A program made the position numbers and the translations under genes. Shown in pieces: positions 1 to 9,749 of a DNA stretch of 37,477 nucleotides (its first letter is position 1; every line of letters starts with the position of its first letter). A model generated the notes under the pieces. The model searched no databases and was not told the DNA's origin. It was given only the letters and a program-made list of their open reading frames with translations. The DNA comes from an archaeon (GTDB taxonomy: Archaea > Asgardarchaeota > Heimdallarchaeia > Heimdallarchaeales > Kariarchaeaceae). The stretch is taken from NCBI GenBank assembly GCA_024280435.1, contig JAJRQD010000018.1, forward strand, positions 27,868 to 65,344, written 5' to 3'.

Positions 1-1
1 A

Positions 2-418
2 ATGATTAAAATTATCATGGGTACATTAGAATTCTTAATTATCTTTAATGAAATTGAGTATATAAATTTCATATTTAATAAAATTTTTTCAATACTTAAA
101 AAATCTTTAATCAAAGAGAAAGCCCCAAATGGTTTATTTATAGTAACCATAATAGAATTTGAAAAAATTAATAGAATCCTGAAGGATTATAATAAAAAAG
201 AGTTAGAAAAAGAATTTTTAATGAAAATAATAAAACTTATTGACGTGATAAACACATTCAAAAATTTAAAAAATCATGAATTATTAGATAAATTTGATTA
301 TTTTAGAAATATTATAATGAATGACACATCATTAGGTTTTAAAAAATTTAAAGAAGATTATAATGAATACATCCAATTAATTGATAAAGTTTATATCTCA
401 CGTTTACATTCTGTTTAG
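2..418 (+). CDS. Unrecognised protein, possibly 5'-truncated by the window edge
   Basis: Open frame of 138 codons whose first Met lies on the second base of the window, so the true start may be upstream. The product is rich in Lys, Ile, Asn and Phe and reads as mostly helical. I see no catalytic motif, Cys pair, signal peptide or clear membrane segment, although the first 15 residues are hydrophobic. I do not recognise a family. The next recognised gene, the DHH phosphoesterase, starts about 410 bases downstream, so an operon link is not evident. Confidence 0.5.
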   Translation: MIKIIMGTLEFLIIFNEIEYINFIFNKIFSILKKSLIKEKAPNGLFIVTIIEFEKINRILKDYNKKELEKEFLMKIIKLIDVINTFKNLKNHELLDKFDYFRNIIMNDTSLGFKKFKEDYNEYIQLIDKVYISRLHSV

Positions 419-427
419 GTATAAAAG

Positions 428-520
428 ATGGCAAGTGAACCACCTCCACTTGAAGGAAGGGGATTTCTTGTGAGTAAGTTAAATTTATTCATTATGCTTG
501 TAAGAGACAAAATAGCATGA
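428..520 (+). CDS. Possible 30-residue small protein
   Basis: An ATG at 428 opens 30 codons ending in TGA at 518-520. The product begins MASEPPPLEGRGFLV, followed by a hydrophobic Leu/Phe/Ile stretch. The Pro/Glu/Gly-rich start differs from the Lys/Asn-rich noise of random frames in this AT-rich DNA, which is the only support. No ribosome-binding site is visible. It could be a remnant of a longer decayed gene. Function is unknown. Confidence 0.22.
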   Translation: MASEPPPLEGRGFLVSKLNLFIMLVRDKIA

Positions 521-831
521 ATTTAGAAGTAAATAATGCTTATTGAAGAAATAAATCTAATTAATATTCTTACACATTTAATTTGACTGCCGATTATGTA
601 TGAAATCGACAGATTATAATTTTTCTGTTGAACTGAGTGATGGTTTACAAGAGTTGTAAGTGCAAATAATAAATAAATTTCAGTATTAAATAATTTATAA
701 TCTGGAAAAACAGGAAAAATCATTTTATAGAAATTTTTTCAGTAAATCTATCATAGTCATAACGTTATACTTTTCGCTGTTGTAAAAATTGACGTGTTTA
801 GTGAAACCTATCGCACTATTTGGCGATTTAT
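521..831. other. Non-coding stretch before the DHH gene
   Basis: About 310 AT-rich bases with no convincing gene. Two short minus-strand open frames (523-723 and 725-931) have no ribosome-binding site and no recognisable motif, and the second runs into the DHH gene. Promoter elements for the downstream gene probably lie here, but I cannot single out a TATA box with confidence. Confidence 0.5.
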
Positions 832-2187
832 ATGGATAAAAATTTATTATTAAATGACAATTTATGGACACCAAGGTCCAAAGCAATAATATTTGCAGAT
901 GAAGATGTAGATGGAATTTGCTCGGCAGCAATAGTTGGACGTAGATACAACAATTGCGAATTTATTTTTGTTAATGCTCGTACCTTAGGTACAAAGCTAA
1001 TACAAAATATATCTAAACAAGAAGAATTAAAAATGGATTACAATAATATAGATATATTCATTGTTGACGTAGGCATTAACAAAGCCAATATAATGAGTAT
1101 TGAAAAATCAGTAACTTTGTTAGTTAAAAAAGGTACTAGAGTATACTATTTTGATTCTCACTCAAATAAATATGATGGAAAAACATTATTAACAAATCTA
1201 AAAAGGGCAAATGTATACGTTTATGATGGTAAAATTGGCTCAGCAGCTGCAAGTATAATTCAAAAATATCTAGGAAATGAAGATACTCAGAAACTAAGGT
1301 TGTTAGGTGCATTAAGTGATAGAGAGATTAAATTAACTAATAAATATAAAAATGAAAAACAAGGTTTACGTGCACTTCAAGCTGCTGTGGCATGGGGTGC
1401 TTATAAAGATACAATGTTTTTAGAAAAAATTACTAGAAAATTAATTAAATATCCAGATCTTGATTTAGAAAGTGATCGAGATATTTTAGAATTTGCAATC
1501 AAAGCTAATAACCATAGAGATAATTTATTAAGACATGTATTCAAAAAAGCAAGTGTTCTTACAATATCTGAAACACCTAGAATTTTAGCAGTAATGGTGC
1601 TTGATCGTAATGATTTTGGGAAAGCAAGAGGTACAATTGCTGGAAGATTAGCTGGAGAATGGGGTGCAGCCATACTATTGATCACAAAATCAGTTTCAGA
1701 AAATGACTATTATGCAGTTACTATAAGAAATTCTTACAATCATAAGTTAGACTTGGAAATACTTGGTCAATTATCTAGAACAAAAAACTCAGGTGGATCA
1801 AAGGGTGCATATAGATTAACAATTAAAAAAGATAATTTATTATTATTTTTAGCAAAAGTACAAGAATGGAGTAATCGATTACCACCACCTTGGTATATGA
1901 AAAGAAGAAGTGCTTATATACCATCAAAAATAAAAAGCAAAAACGAAATAACTAGAGAAGGACCATCATCTAATATTGAAATTAAATATTCTAGAGAGGA
2001 TAGAATTAAAATGGCAGATAATAGGGGTAAATTAAGTATTAAATCAAACTCTTTAGAAATTGAGCAACCAATTAAAAAAGATATTCAAAAAAATTTGAAA
2101 AAGAATATTCCAGATGATTCAGCCATTGAAATTTCAGAAAATAAGAATAAAGAGAAATTTGTTGATTTATCGGATATGGATCTATAA
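832..2187 (+). CDS. DHH-family phosphoesterase, archaeal RecJ-like
   Basis: Likely a Mn-dependent phosphoesterase or nuclease related to archaeal RecJ/Cdc45-like proteins, acting on nucleic-acid ends or small phosphodiesters. Visible motifs in order: motif I FADEDVDGICSAA near the N terminus, motif II FIVDVGIN, the DHH-equivalent written FDSHSN (Ser for the first His of the usual DHH), GALSDREI, then GGSKGAYRLTI in the position of the DHHA1 GGH motif. The last 70 or so residues are charged and probably disordered. A TTG at 820 also opens the frame, but the ATG at 832 is the more ordinary start (451 residues). A HerA/VirB4-like ATPase follows 60 bases downstream on the same strand; archaeal HerA is known to work with nucleases, so a functional pairing is possible. 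The Ser/Gly departures from DHH and GGH could mean altered activity. Confidence 0.72.
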   Translation: MDKNLLLNDNLWTPRSKAIIFADEDVDGICSAAIVGRRYNNCEFIFVNARTLGTKLIQNISKQEELKMDYNNIDIFIVDVGINKANIMSIEKSVTLLVKKGTRVYYFDSHSNKYDGKTLLTNLKRANVYVYDGKIGSAAASIIQKYLGNEDTQKLRLLGALSDREIKLTNKYKNEKQGLRALQAAVAWGAYKDTMFLEKITRKLIKYPDLDLESDRDILEFAIKANNHRDNLLRHVFKKASVLTISETPRILAVMVLDRNDFGKARGTIAGRLAGEWGAAILLITKSVSENDYYAVTIRNSYNHKLDLEILGQLSRTKNSGGSKGAYRLTIKKDNLLLFLAKVQEWSNRLPPPWYMKRRSAYIPSKIKSKNEITREGPSSNIEIKYSREDRIKMADNRGKLSIKSNSLEIEQPIKKDIQKNLKKNIPDDSAIEISENKNKEKFVDLSDMDL

Positions 2188-2247
2188 AAATTAATAAACT
2201 AAATTCAGTTATTAATATGATAAAAAATTAATATAAACTATTGATTT

Positions 2248-5200
2248 ATGAAAAATAAAAAATATTTTTTACTTTATATGATAATAATTTTGAAAATACT
2301 ATATTCAACCTTCCCAAATGTATTTGATAAAAACTACAATATTTTTAATGATTTTAATATTGAGTATATTCATTATAAAGTAAATATATTTTATATAGCC
2401 ACTTTTATTTTTGTTGTTATTATTTTTTATAATAAAAACGTATATAATTTTTCAATAAATTTAGAAAAGTCAAATTTAAAATTCTTTCCTTTTAAAATGG
2501 AATGGAAAACTTATATATATATTGAAAGTAAAAATAATGCACAATATAATCAAATTTCAAATGAAATTACCACTTTTTTGAAAAATAACAACAGTATTAG
2601 CTGGGGATATTCTATTGAAAAAATGGAAAGTAAAATTGTGTATAAATTAATCATCTGTAAAGTTAATAAAATATTTCCAAGTAAAAAAATTGCAGTATTA
2701 AATAAAGTCAAAGGAATTTTATTATTAGCAGGTATAAAAGATATTTCAATTTCACAAATTCATAATAATAATAATAATTTTAAAAGTTATAATATTATAA
2801 GTGATAAAGTAAACATAAGCACTGAAAATATAGTAAAATCACTACAAAAGATAAATTTATCTAATTTTAACATACTTACTAAAACTAGATGTGTAAAAAT
2901 ATCAGATTATAGTTCTTTGATCAGATATTTAAAAAAACTCATCAGAAATAAAAATCAACAATATAATACAATATTTATTGATGAGAAATCATCAAGTAAA
3001 ATCACTTCTAGATACAGTAGAAGGGTTTTTGGTAGTAATTATAATACTATAACAAATATGATACTAAATTTATTTGGTGCAGAAGCAAATAGAGACCAAC
3101 GCTTGTATGAATACATGTTAAATGAATTGCAAATTATTGATAATTCAACAAATTTAAAAGATAGTGAATTTAATATTAGGCTAGAATCAATATTAAAAAA
3201 AGTTCATTGGGAATTATATATTTATGAATATGAAATAAAAATACTAGTTTCAAAAAAGCAAATTGATATTAATTTCTTATCTTCAATTTTTGAAATCTTT
3301 CAATATAAAATAACAAGCAGTACTAGTAAAATAAACGTAACTTTTAGCAATCAAATTTGGAAAATTCTGCAATTTCCTAAAAAGTATAAGATAAAAATAA
3401 TAGATCAAAATAGTATTTCTAATAATCAAGTAAGTCCAAAAAATATTATTGGATATACTAAATCAGAAAATTTTAAAATATTTCCAGTTGGTTTATGTGT
3501 AAAAGATTTTTCAGAAGGTGGATTAATTGCAGGTGCGATAGGTACAGGTAAAACTACTTTAAGACTCAAAATAATGAAGTTTCTGTTGGATGAAAAAGTA
3601 AGAGTTATTGACTTTGATATAAAAGGTGATGCTTCTAAATACAAAATATTGAGTAATCAAGGAAAAGTATTGATCCCAGGAATTAATTTCACAATTAATC
3701 CTTTTGACTGCCCTGCCAATATATCATACAAAAGCCATAGTGAAAATTTATACAGTATGTTCATTGAAACCATAACAGAAGATGAATTTACTACTCCACA
3801 AAAAAATTTGCTATTTAAAGCAATTTATAAAACTACTCAAGATAAAGGTAATGCAAGACAATTTATTGAAAATATTTTATTGATAAGTTATCAAGAACAA
3901 CTTGTGGTGGATAATAAACAAGATATTACTGCTCAATCATTAATTATAAAATTCAATTGGATGCAATTTAGTTTAGGGTCTATTTTTTGGAAAAAAACTA
4001 GTTCATTAAATTTGGACAATTATAAAAATAATTCATTATTTTTTGATTTATCTAAATTAAATCAAATTGCAACACATGATCAGATTAGATTTATAGTTGA
4101 TATAATAATGAATAATGTGATGTCATCAGTAAATGATTTTAATCCTTCTAATTATAAGGGTGCACCAAAATTAATCATTTTTATTGATGAAGCTCAAATT
4201 ATTATGCCGAAAAATTCAGGTCAAAAATTAACTAAACTAGAAGAAACACTTTCAACACTAAGATATAAAGGAGTATCAATTATTGCAACAGGAATATCAG
4301 CAGACCTTATGAGCCGAATATTATTAGATACTAATTTTGTTGCTCAGTTTAGAAGTGAGTCTGAGTTATTATCAAGGAAATTAGGATTAGACAAGAGTGA
4401 TGATGTTATTTCTAAACTATCCAACTATGAATGTATTATTAAAATAAAAAGCATGGGTATATTATCAAGCCATATTTCTATTAACGACTTTCAATATAAT
4501 TACAATAGCGATTATAATTATGAAGAAAAACAAATATTTGAAAGTCTAGATAGCTTTACAATTAATTATATTTCAGTATTAAAAATTAGAATCAAAAGTG
4601 TGTTTATTTCTCATTTTATTTTATTAAATAAAATTAACAAACAACTAGAATTAGAGGCTAATTTATTTTTCAAATCTGAGATACTCCCGTTCATTAAAAA
4701 TCAACAACAAAACAATATCTCAGATTTGATTGAATTAATAAATATCAAATATATTTCTCTTGGTAATTTAAATGTATTATCTCAAGTAGTGAAAGAGGAA
4801 CCAGAACAATTTATATTACATGTCTTACATATTTATTATTTAAATTTGATTGAAAATCCACTGCATTATAAAAATAATACTCAAAATATATTGATTTCAT
4901 CAGTAAACAAAGCCATACAATTAGTAAAATTGCAATTCATTGAAAGCAACTATAATGTAACAATTGATACAATATCTCATTTTGAAGTATTATATAACAG
5001 AATATTAAATAATAAACTAGTTATAAAATTAGACTATATTAAATTTATAGAAGAAACTAAACAGTTGTTAACTTTATCAATTAATTCTAGTATTTTTTAC
5101 AATGCTCCAATTGAAAGTAATATTAACTTAGAAGAAAAGATTGGGATCGCATATGATCTGAATATAATCACCCATGAAAAATATTTAAACTATATTAAAT

Positions 5201-5337
5201 TTATTAATATATTCAATGTTAAAATAATAGCAGATAAAAATAATATCAAATTAGCCTTAATTATTGCAAATGAATTAACTAATCAATCTGTTTTTTGCAC
5301 AAAAATAACCCCACCACCTAGTTTACTTGATTATTGA
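2248..5337 (+). CDS. Membrane-anchored HerA/VirB4-like ATPase
   Basis: A 1029-residue protein with two hydrophobic segments near residues 6-22 and 48-66, then a large unrecognised region, then a RecA-fold motor core. Walker A is GAIGTGKTT at about 429-437 and Walker B is LIIFIDEAQ with Asp about 647. The stretch after Walker A (DFDIKGDASKY, NPFDCP) resembles HerA, VirB4 and TraC-like DNA or protein translocases. Such proteins form hexameric motors that pump DNA or substrates. The roughly 270 C-terminal residues have no motif I recognise. No conjugation genes (relaxase, VirD4) are seen nearby, so a type IV secretion role is not supported beyond the fold. Its only same-strand neighbour is the DHH phosphoesterase. 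It converges on the hydrogenase protease gene. Confidence 0.7.
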   Translation: MKNKKYFLLYMIIILKILYSTFPNVFDKNYNIFNDFNIEYIHYKVNIFYIATFIFVVIIFYNKNVYNFSINLEKSNLKFFPFKMEWKTYIYIESKNNAQYNQISNEITTFLKNNNSISWGYSIEKMESKIVYKLIICKVNKIFPSKKIAVLNKVKGILLLAGIKDISISQIHNNNNNFKSYNIISDKVNISTENIVKSLQKINLSNFNILTKTRCVKISDYSSLIRYLKKLIRNKNQQYNTIFIDEKSSSKITSRYSRRVFGSNYNTITNMILNLFGAEANRDQRLYEYMLNELQIIDNSTNLKDSEFNIRLESILKKVHWELYIYEYEIKILVSKKQIDINFLSSIFEIFQYKITSSTSKINVTFSNQIWKILQFPKKYKIKIIDQNSISNNQVSPKNIIGYTKSENFKIFPVGLCVKDFSEGGLIAGAIGTGKTTLRLKIMKFLLDEKVRVIDFDIKGDASKYKILSNQGKVLIPGINFTINPFDCPANISYKSHSENLYSMFIETITEDEFTTPQKNLLFKAIYKTTQDKGNARQFIENILLISYQEQLVVDNKQDITAQSLIIKFNWMQFSLGSIFWKKTSSLNLDNYKNNSLFFDLSKLNQIATHDQIRFIVDIIMNNVMSSVNDFNPSNYKGAPKLIIFIDEAQIIMPKNSGQKLTKLEETLSTLRYKGVSIIATGISADLMSRILLDTNFVAQFRSESELLSRKLGLDKSDDVISKLSNYECIIKIKSMGILSSHISINDFQYNYNSDYNYEEKQIFESLDSFTINYISVLKIRIKSVFISHFILLNKINKQLELEANLFFKSEILPFIKNQQQNNISDLIELINIKYISLGNLNVLSQVVKEEPEQFILHVLHIYYLNLIENPLHYKNNTQNILISSVNKAIQLVKLQFIESNYNVTIDTISHFEVLYNRILNNKLVIKLDYIKFIEETKQLLTLSINSSIFYNAPIESNINLEEKIGIAYDLNIITHEKYLNYIKFINIFNVKIIADKNNIKLALIIANELTNQSVFCTKITPPPSLLDY

Positions 5338-5362
5338 AAACAATTAAGCGAATGAATAATAA

Positions 5363-5860
5363 TTAAAATTCATTTGCTATATTGTAAAACAATATCTTTA
5401 TCTTATTAACAGACTTTAATACTTCATTAGACATATTATTAAAAATATCATTTGACTTTATTTGTATTCCTAGGAAATATATTTTTGGCATATAGTCAAA
5501 TTCATTTTTAATTAACTCAATGAAATCATTTATTGATTGTAAATGAGTTGTAGATTTTTTTTCTAAGATCGCTATTTGATCAATCAACACAATTTTACCA
5601 GGTTTTAACTTTAGATCAATTGCATCAATAATTATTATTAATTCAGGTTTTTTGTTTACTATTTTTCCTAGAAAATTAATTGGTACATTATAAGCATTTA
5701 TTACTTTATTTTTATAATATTTCATATCGGATAAATATTTACCTATTTCAATAGCAAGAATATCATCACCCCTAAATTCATTTCCTAGAGTTAATATTAT
5801 ATGTCTACTATATTGTCTAAATAAATTACTAATTTCGCATATTAATTTTTTCATTTTCAT
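5363..5860 (-). CDS. [NiFe] hydrogenase maturation endopeptidase, HycI/M52 family
   Basis: Removes the C-terminal tail of the hydrogenase large subunit after Ni insertion. Visible M52 features: GNEFRGDD (the GN...DD signature, with the Ni-sensing Glu), IIDAIDL carrying the metal-ligand Asp, and STTHLQSI with the ligand His. I place the start at the ATG at 5860 (165 residues). An ATG at 5890 would add ten residues and overlap the upstream nuoN-like gene by 19 bases. Neither has an obvious ribosome-binding site. It is the last gene of the hydrogenase operon, and its substrate is probably the large subunit at 11384-12583, which still has about 33 residues after its last Ni-ligand Cys motif. Co-location of protease and cleavable substrate is strong functional support. 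Confidence 0.82.
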   Translation of the reverse strand: MKMKKLICEISNLFRQYSRHIILTLGNEFRGDDILAIEIGKYLSDMKYYKNKVINAYNVPINFLGKIVNKKPELIIIIDAIDLKLKPGKIVLIDQIAILEKKSTTHLQSINDFIELIKNEFDYMPKIYFLGIQIKSNDIFNNMSNEVLKSVNKIKILFYNIANEF

Positions 5861-5871
5861 CACTTTATTTA

Positions 5872-7386
5872 TTATAGTGCATTTATCCATACAGAAGGTT
5901 TAATTGAAAGAATGATACAGAATAATACCAAAGTAAACATTGTAAATTTTATTGATAAAGGTGTATTGGATTCTTTCATAGATTTTAGTTCACTAGATGG
6001 TTTTTGCAAAACTAATTTTTGTGCGAAATTGATGTAATAAAATATAGATAGCATAGAATTCAGTATAAATATACCAAAATACAATATGTTTATGCCTGAA
6101 GTTGCTGAAATTATTATTATTGAAAATTTCGTCACAAATCCAAAAGTTGGAGGAAGTCCACTTAGTCCAAGTGAAGCTAATATAATTGCAAATGCAGTTA
6201 AATGTAATTTGTTTGCACTACCTTTTAATTGATTTATATTTCTTGTTTGCATTTTTTGGTAATAAACAAACAATATATTTCCAAAGCTAATAAATAAAAT
6301 ACCCTCTAAAAATAAGAAAGCAATAGCTTGGGCATAAACTGCATTTATCCATGATAAATTACCATTATTGTAGTCTGCAACAACTCCCAACCCAAATAAA
6401 AGATAGCCTCTTTGAGATATACTAGAATACCCTAGAAAACGTCTAATATCCAATTGGCTTAAAGCACCCAAATTACCGACAGTCATCACACACAATCCAC
6501 CAAATATCAATATTTCACCATAATTAAAAATGCTTGGATCAAAAATATATAATACTAGCTTATATATGGAAATAACTGAAGTTAATGCAAATGACCCTGA
6601 AATAAAAGCTCCAACATTGCTTGGTGCAGCTCCATAGACATCTGGTGCCCAAGTATGCATTCCAATAAACCCAGCTGTCACTCCAATTCCAATCAAAATA
6701 AATGCTATTGATTGCCAAACTAGTACATTTGAACTATATCCCGGATTTTTTGATAATATATCATGTATCATTGTTATATTGAAAGTTCCAGTCAGTTGAT
6801 AAAGTAAAGTGATACCATACAGTAAAAATATTGAGCCAATTGTAGATATTATTGCATATTTTATTCCTGCCTCTGAAGCTTCTTTTTTAGGTCTAATCGC
6901 AATTAATGCATAACCAGGTAGAACCATCAGTTCCCAACCTACAAAAATTGTGAAAGCATCATTACTGATTATTACAATTTGTATTCCAATAAATGATACC
7001 ATCATAAGTATATAGTAATATAGTTTATAATCACCTCTGTCTGATAATAGTGTTTCCCATTTCAAATATTTTATAGAATAAATCATTACTAATGTGAAAA
7101 TTATAGAAATAAAAAAAATCAATAACATATTTTTTTGATTAATTATTAATTCGATAGTTTGGTAGGATGGATTTTTAACAGGGTAATACTTTATCTCAGT
7201 ATTATTTTCCAGAAATATTAAATTATATAAAATTGATATATTGATCAATAATGACCAAATAACCATAAAATATGCTTTAATTGACCATATTTCAAATTTT
7301 GATTCTACAATTCTGATTAAGGGCAAAATCCATAATGTTAAGATTGCTAATAAAAGTGGCAAGGGCATAAATAGTGTATTATACAT
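5872..7386 (-). CDS. NuoN-like antiporter-type membrane subunit
   Basis: About 504 residues with roughly fourteen hydrophobic segments. It shows the pump signature of this family: GWELMVLPGYAL with the conserved membrane Glu, AGIKYAII with the Lys, HTWAPDVYGAAPSNVGAF, then RRFLGYSSISQRGYLL and LSGLPPTFGF, closest by eye to NuoN among complex I antiporter-like subunits. It should carry H+ or Na+ across the membrane, driven by the peripheral hydrogenase arm. The frame is open upstream to 7467, but the start is the ATG at 7386: AGGAGGT lies 8 bases before it, and the ATG overlaps the nuoL stop by one base (TAATG), implying coupled translation. Only this gene and nuoL represent the antiporter family here; no separate nuoM is present. 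Confidence 0.88.
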   Translation of the reverse strand: MYNTLFMPLPLLLAILTLWILPLIRIVESKFEIWSIKAYFMVIWSLLINISILYNLIFLENNTEIKYYPVKNPSYQTIELIINQKNMLLIFFISIIFTLVMIYSIKYLKWETLLSDRGDYKLYYYILMMVSFIGIQIVIISNDAFTIFVGWELMVLPGYALIAIRPKKEASEAGIKYAIISTIGSIFLLYGITLLYQLTGTFNITMIHDILSKNPGYSSNVLVWQSIAFILIGIGVTAGFIGMHTWAPDVYGAAPSNVGAFISGSFALTSVISIYKLVLYIFDPSIFNYGEILIFGGLCVMTVGNLGALSQLDIRRFLGYSSISQRGYLLFGLGVVADYNNGNLSWINAVYAQAIAFLFLEGILFISFGNILFVYYQKMQTRNINQLKGSANKLHLTAFAIILASLGLSGLPPTFGFVTKFSIIIISATSGINILYFGIFILNSMLSIFYYINFAQKLVLQKPSSELKSMKESNTPLSIKFTMFTLVLFCIILSIKPSVWINAL

Positions 7387-9161
7387 TATAATATACCTCC
7401 TGATTGAACAAAATAAAGATATGAAGTTATTCCGGTCGCAGAAAGAACAAAAAGAAAAATGTTCCAAAAATGATCTCCACTTTGCATTCTAATAGAAACA
7501 ATACTAGATTTATAAGTGATATAAGCTATTAAATTAGTAATTATGGCATCTATGTAAAATCCATTTTGAATTATATCTATTATCATTGAAGGGATAATTG
7601 GTTTAATTTTATTGGTATTCCATCCAATAGCAATACCAATTATTATCAGTCCAATTATTAAAAGAAATGGTAATATTGAAAAATGATAAAATTCATCCAG
7701 TGAATTATATCCAAAGTTAGTAAATAGATATTTCAGATAATAGTAGATCAAAGATGAGAATATAGTACCTGTAGATAAAATTATCAGTACAAATATATTA
7801 GATTTTGAAATCTTAATGAAAGTTGACTTATCATTAGGAAATAGAAAATATTTTAGCATTCTAACTGAGTATGCAGCTGTAAAAACTACACCTACATACA
7901 GCATTACTGCTGCAATGAAATTACCATCTTTGATCAAATATTCAATTATCACATCTTTACTAAAAAAACCACTGAACGGTGGAATTCCAATTAAAGAGGC
8001 TAAACCAATTAATAATGAAAAATATATTATCTTGTTTTCTTTTATATCAAATGTAATATTTCGTATGTCCCTATTATGGTGTGAATATAATATTGACCCA
8101 ATTGTTAAAAATAATAAACCCTTAAATAAAGCATGATTTATCAAATGCCATAAAGATATAAAGGAACCATAATTTTTAATACCAATTGCTACCATCATAT
8201 AACCTAATTGACTAATAGTTGAATAAGCAAGTATTCTCTTCATGTCATAAGTTCCTAATGCAGAAATTGATGCATATAATGCAGTGAATGAACCAATTAT
8301 AATTATCAAATTATTGATATTTGTTGAATGTGGCGTCATTAAAAATCTAGAAGCCAAATATATTCCTGCATTAACCATTGTTGCTGCATGGATCAAAGCA
8401 CTAACTGTTGTTGGTCCTTGCATTGCATCAATATTCCGTTTATCAGAACTAGAAATCCAAATATGAAGAGGAAATTGAGCTGATTTCCCCGCAGCTGCTA
8501 AAATAAATCCATAAATAATATTATTAGGTAAATAATCTGAAATTAATAAATCTGAAATTGTCAATGGATAATTATTTGATATTAATAGGAATATCCCAAA
8601 AATAAAACCCAAGTCTGCAAAACCTGTAACTATTAAAGCTTTTATACCAGATTTAATTACAAATTCGCCTACTTTTTCTTTAAAATAATAAAAACTAATT
8701 AATCCCCATTAACAAATGCCAACTATCTCCCATCCAAAAAATAAAAGTATTAAGTTATCAGATAACAGTAGTAAAAGCATTCCAAATAAGAATAAATTAA
8801 CAAGTCCATAATACAAAGGAGCGTGTTTAGTTCTACCTATATACGTCCAAGAGAAAAATATTATAATTAAAGTTAACCAGCTTGATAATAGAGATATTAT
8901 CAAAGACCAAGGATCAACAAAATAAGTTATTTCAATACTTGTATTTGCAATTATAAACCAATCTCCAAAATTAGATTTAATTTTTATCATTTTTAGTAAT
9001 GTTGTAGCATTTATACTTAATATAATTGCAGTAGTCAAAGATGATGCAAATGCAACACCCCAAGACAAATATGTCTTTAATGATTTATCATTCAAAAGAG
9101 TGAAACTAAAAATAATTAACACACTTGAAAGTAAAAATATTAGTAAGATATCTAAAATCAT
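7386..9161 (-). pseudogene. NuoL-like antiporter subunit interrupted by in-frame TAA
   Basis: A NuoL-type subunit of 591 codons if read through. The first part contains the family signature VDPWSLIISLLSSW and ends LLFFGWEIVGIC; TAA at 8709-8711 interrupts it. The same frame continues without shift as WGLISFYYFKEKVGEF, then on through a complete NuoL core (HALFKGLLFL, ILAYSTISQLGYM) and the C-terminal NGFYIDAII region. In NuoL proteins the Cys after GWExVG is normally followed by Ser, and TCA to TAA is a single change. Everything else, including length and the TAATG coupling to the next gene, looks intact. I label it interrupted, not dead: sequencing error, recent mutation and readthrough all remain possible. 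Without it the enzyme would lack its terminal pump module and lateral helix. Confidence 0.85.
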
Positions 9162-9165
9162 AATA

Positions 9166-9471
9166 TTATCTCCTTAAACTATTTATTTTCCTGATATCTA
9201 TTGTTCCATGTTCTCTACCAACTTTAATTGCTAATGATAGGAGGAACGCAGATAATCCTGCACCAATAATAATTGATGTGATGACAACTGCATGGCCCAA
9301 TGGATCTTGTCCATTGATAGTAGCAGAATATAATAATAATAAATTAACTGATGTAAGCATCATTTCTAAGATTAATATAATTTTCACAATATTATTTGCA
9401 ATCATTATATTATAAAGTCCTAAAATTATGATTATTAGAACAGCAATATGGTAAACTTCAATCCCTAACAT
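9166..9471 (-). CDS. NuoK/MrpC-like small membrane subunit
   Basis: 101 residues with three hydrophobic segments. ILEMMLTSVNLLL carries the Glu in the second segment common to NuoK and MrpC. The third segment is preceded by DPLGHAVVITSIIIGAG, which resembles MrpC/MnhC and Mbh-type subunits (DPLxQALVLTAIVI) more than classical NuoK, which usually has a second Glu in an Ala-rich stretch. So this complex-I-like operon contains a K subunit of antiporter/hydrogenase type. It lies between the small membrane subunit gene and nuoL, 4 bases before nuoL. The ATG at 9471 is the only sensible start. Confidence 0.85.
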   Translation of the reverse strand: MLGIEVYHIAVLIIIILGLYNIMIANNIVKIILILEMMLTSVNLLLLYSATINGQDPLGHAVVITSIIIGAGLSAFLLSLAIKVGREHGTIDIRKINSLRR

Positions 9472-9482
9472 TTGTAATACAC

Positions 9483-9749
9483 CTATTTTTCTCCTTCAGA
9501 AAGCATTCTTGGTGGTTTCCTAATAATTAACATACATGCAATTATACTTGAACCAAGGAATACTGCGTGAAAATATATTTCAGGTAATCTGTGATACCAA
9601 AGTGTATTCCCTACTTTTTGTGCATTTTCAATTGTTGAATTACTAGATGATGTCATTACAGTTATGGGATTTTTCAAAATTGGAAAAATAAGTACTGTAA
9701 AAAATATACCAATCAATAATTGACCCAAGGCTTTTTTAAATTCCTTCAT
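9483..9749 (-). CDS. Small membrane subunit: NuoJ C-terminal half or MbhE/MrpA-tail-like
   Basis: 88 residues with two hydrophobic segments. The second contains NTLWYHRLPEIYFHAVF, which resembles the W-x-x-R-x-x-D/E pattern of MbhE and MrpA-tail subunits of hydrogenases and Mrp antiporters. By position it corresponds to the C-terminal part of a split NuoJ, as in some archaeal Fpo complexes. Its ATG overlaps the stop of the preceding gene in an ATGA junction, so translation is probably coupled. Assignment between the two families needs profile comparison. Confidence 0.68.
   Translation of the reverse strand: MKEFKKALGQLLIGIFFTVLIFPILKNPITVMTSSSNSTIENAQKVGNTLWYHRLPEIYFHAVFLGSSIIACMLIIRKPPRMLSEGEK

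Noticed and set aside
523-931. Two minus-strand open frames of 66 and 68 codons
   Set aside because: No ribosome-binding site, no recognisable motif, low-complexity hydrophobic content, and the second runs into the DHH gene.
7386-9161. Reading nuoL as two separate genes (7386-8612 and 8709-9161)
   Set aside because: The gap is 32 sense codons in the same frame that match NuoL, and the second part has no ribosome-binding site, so one interrupted gene fits better.
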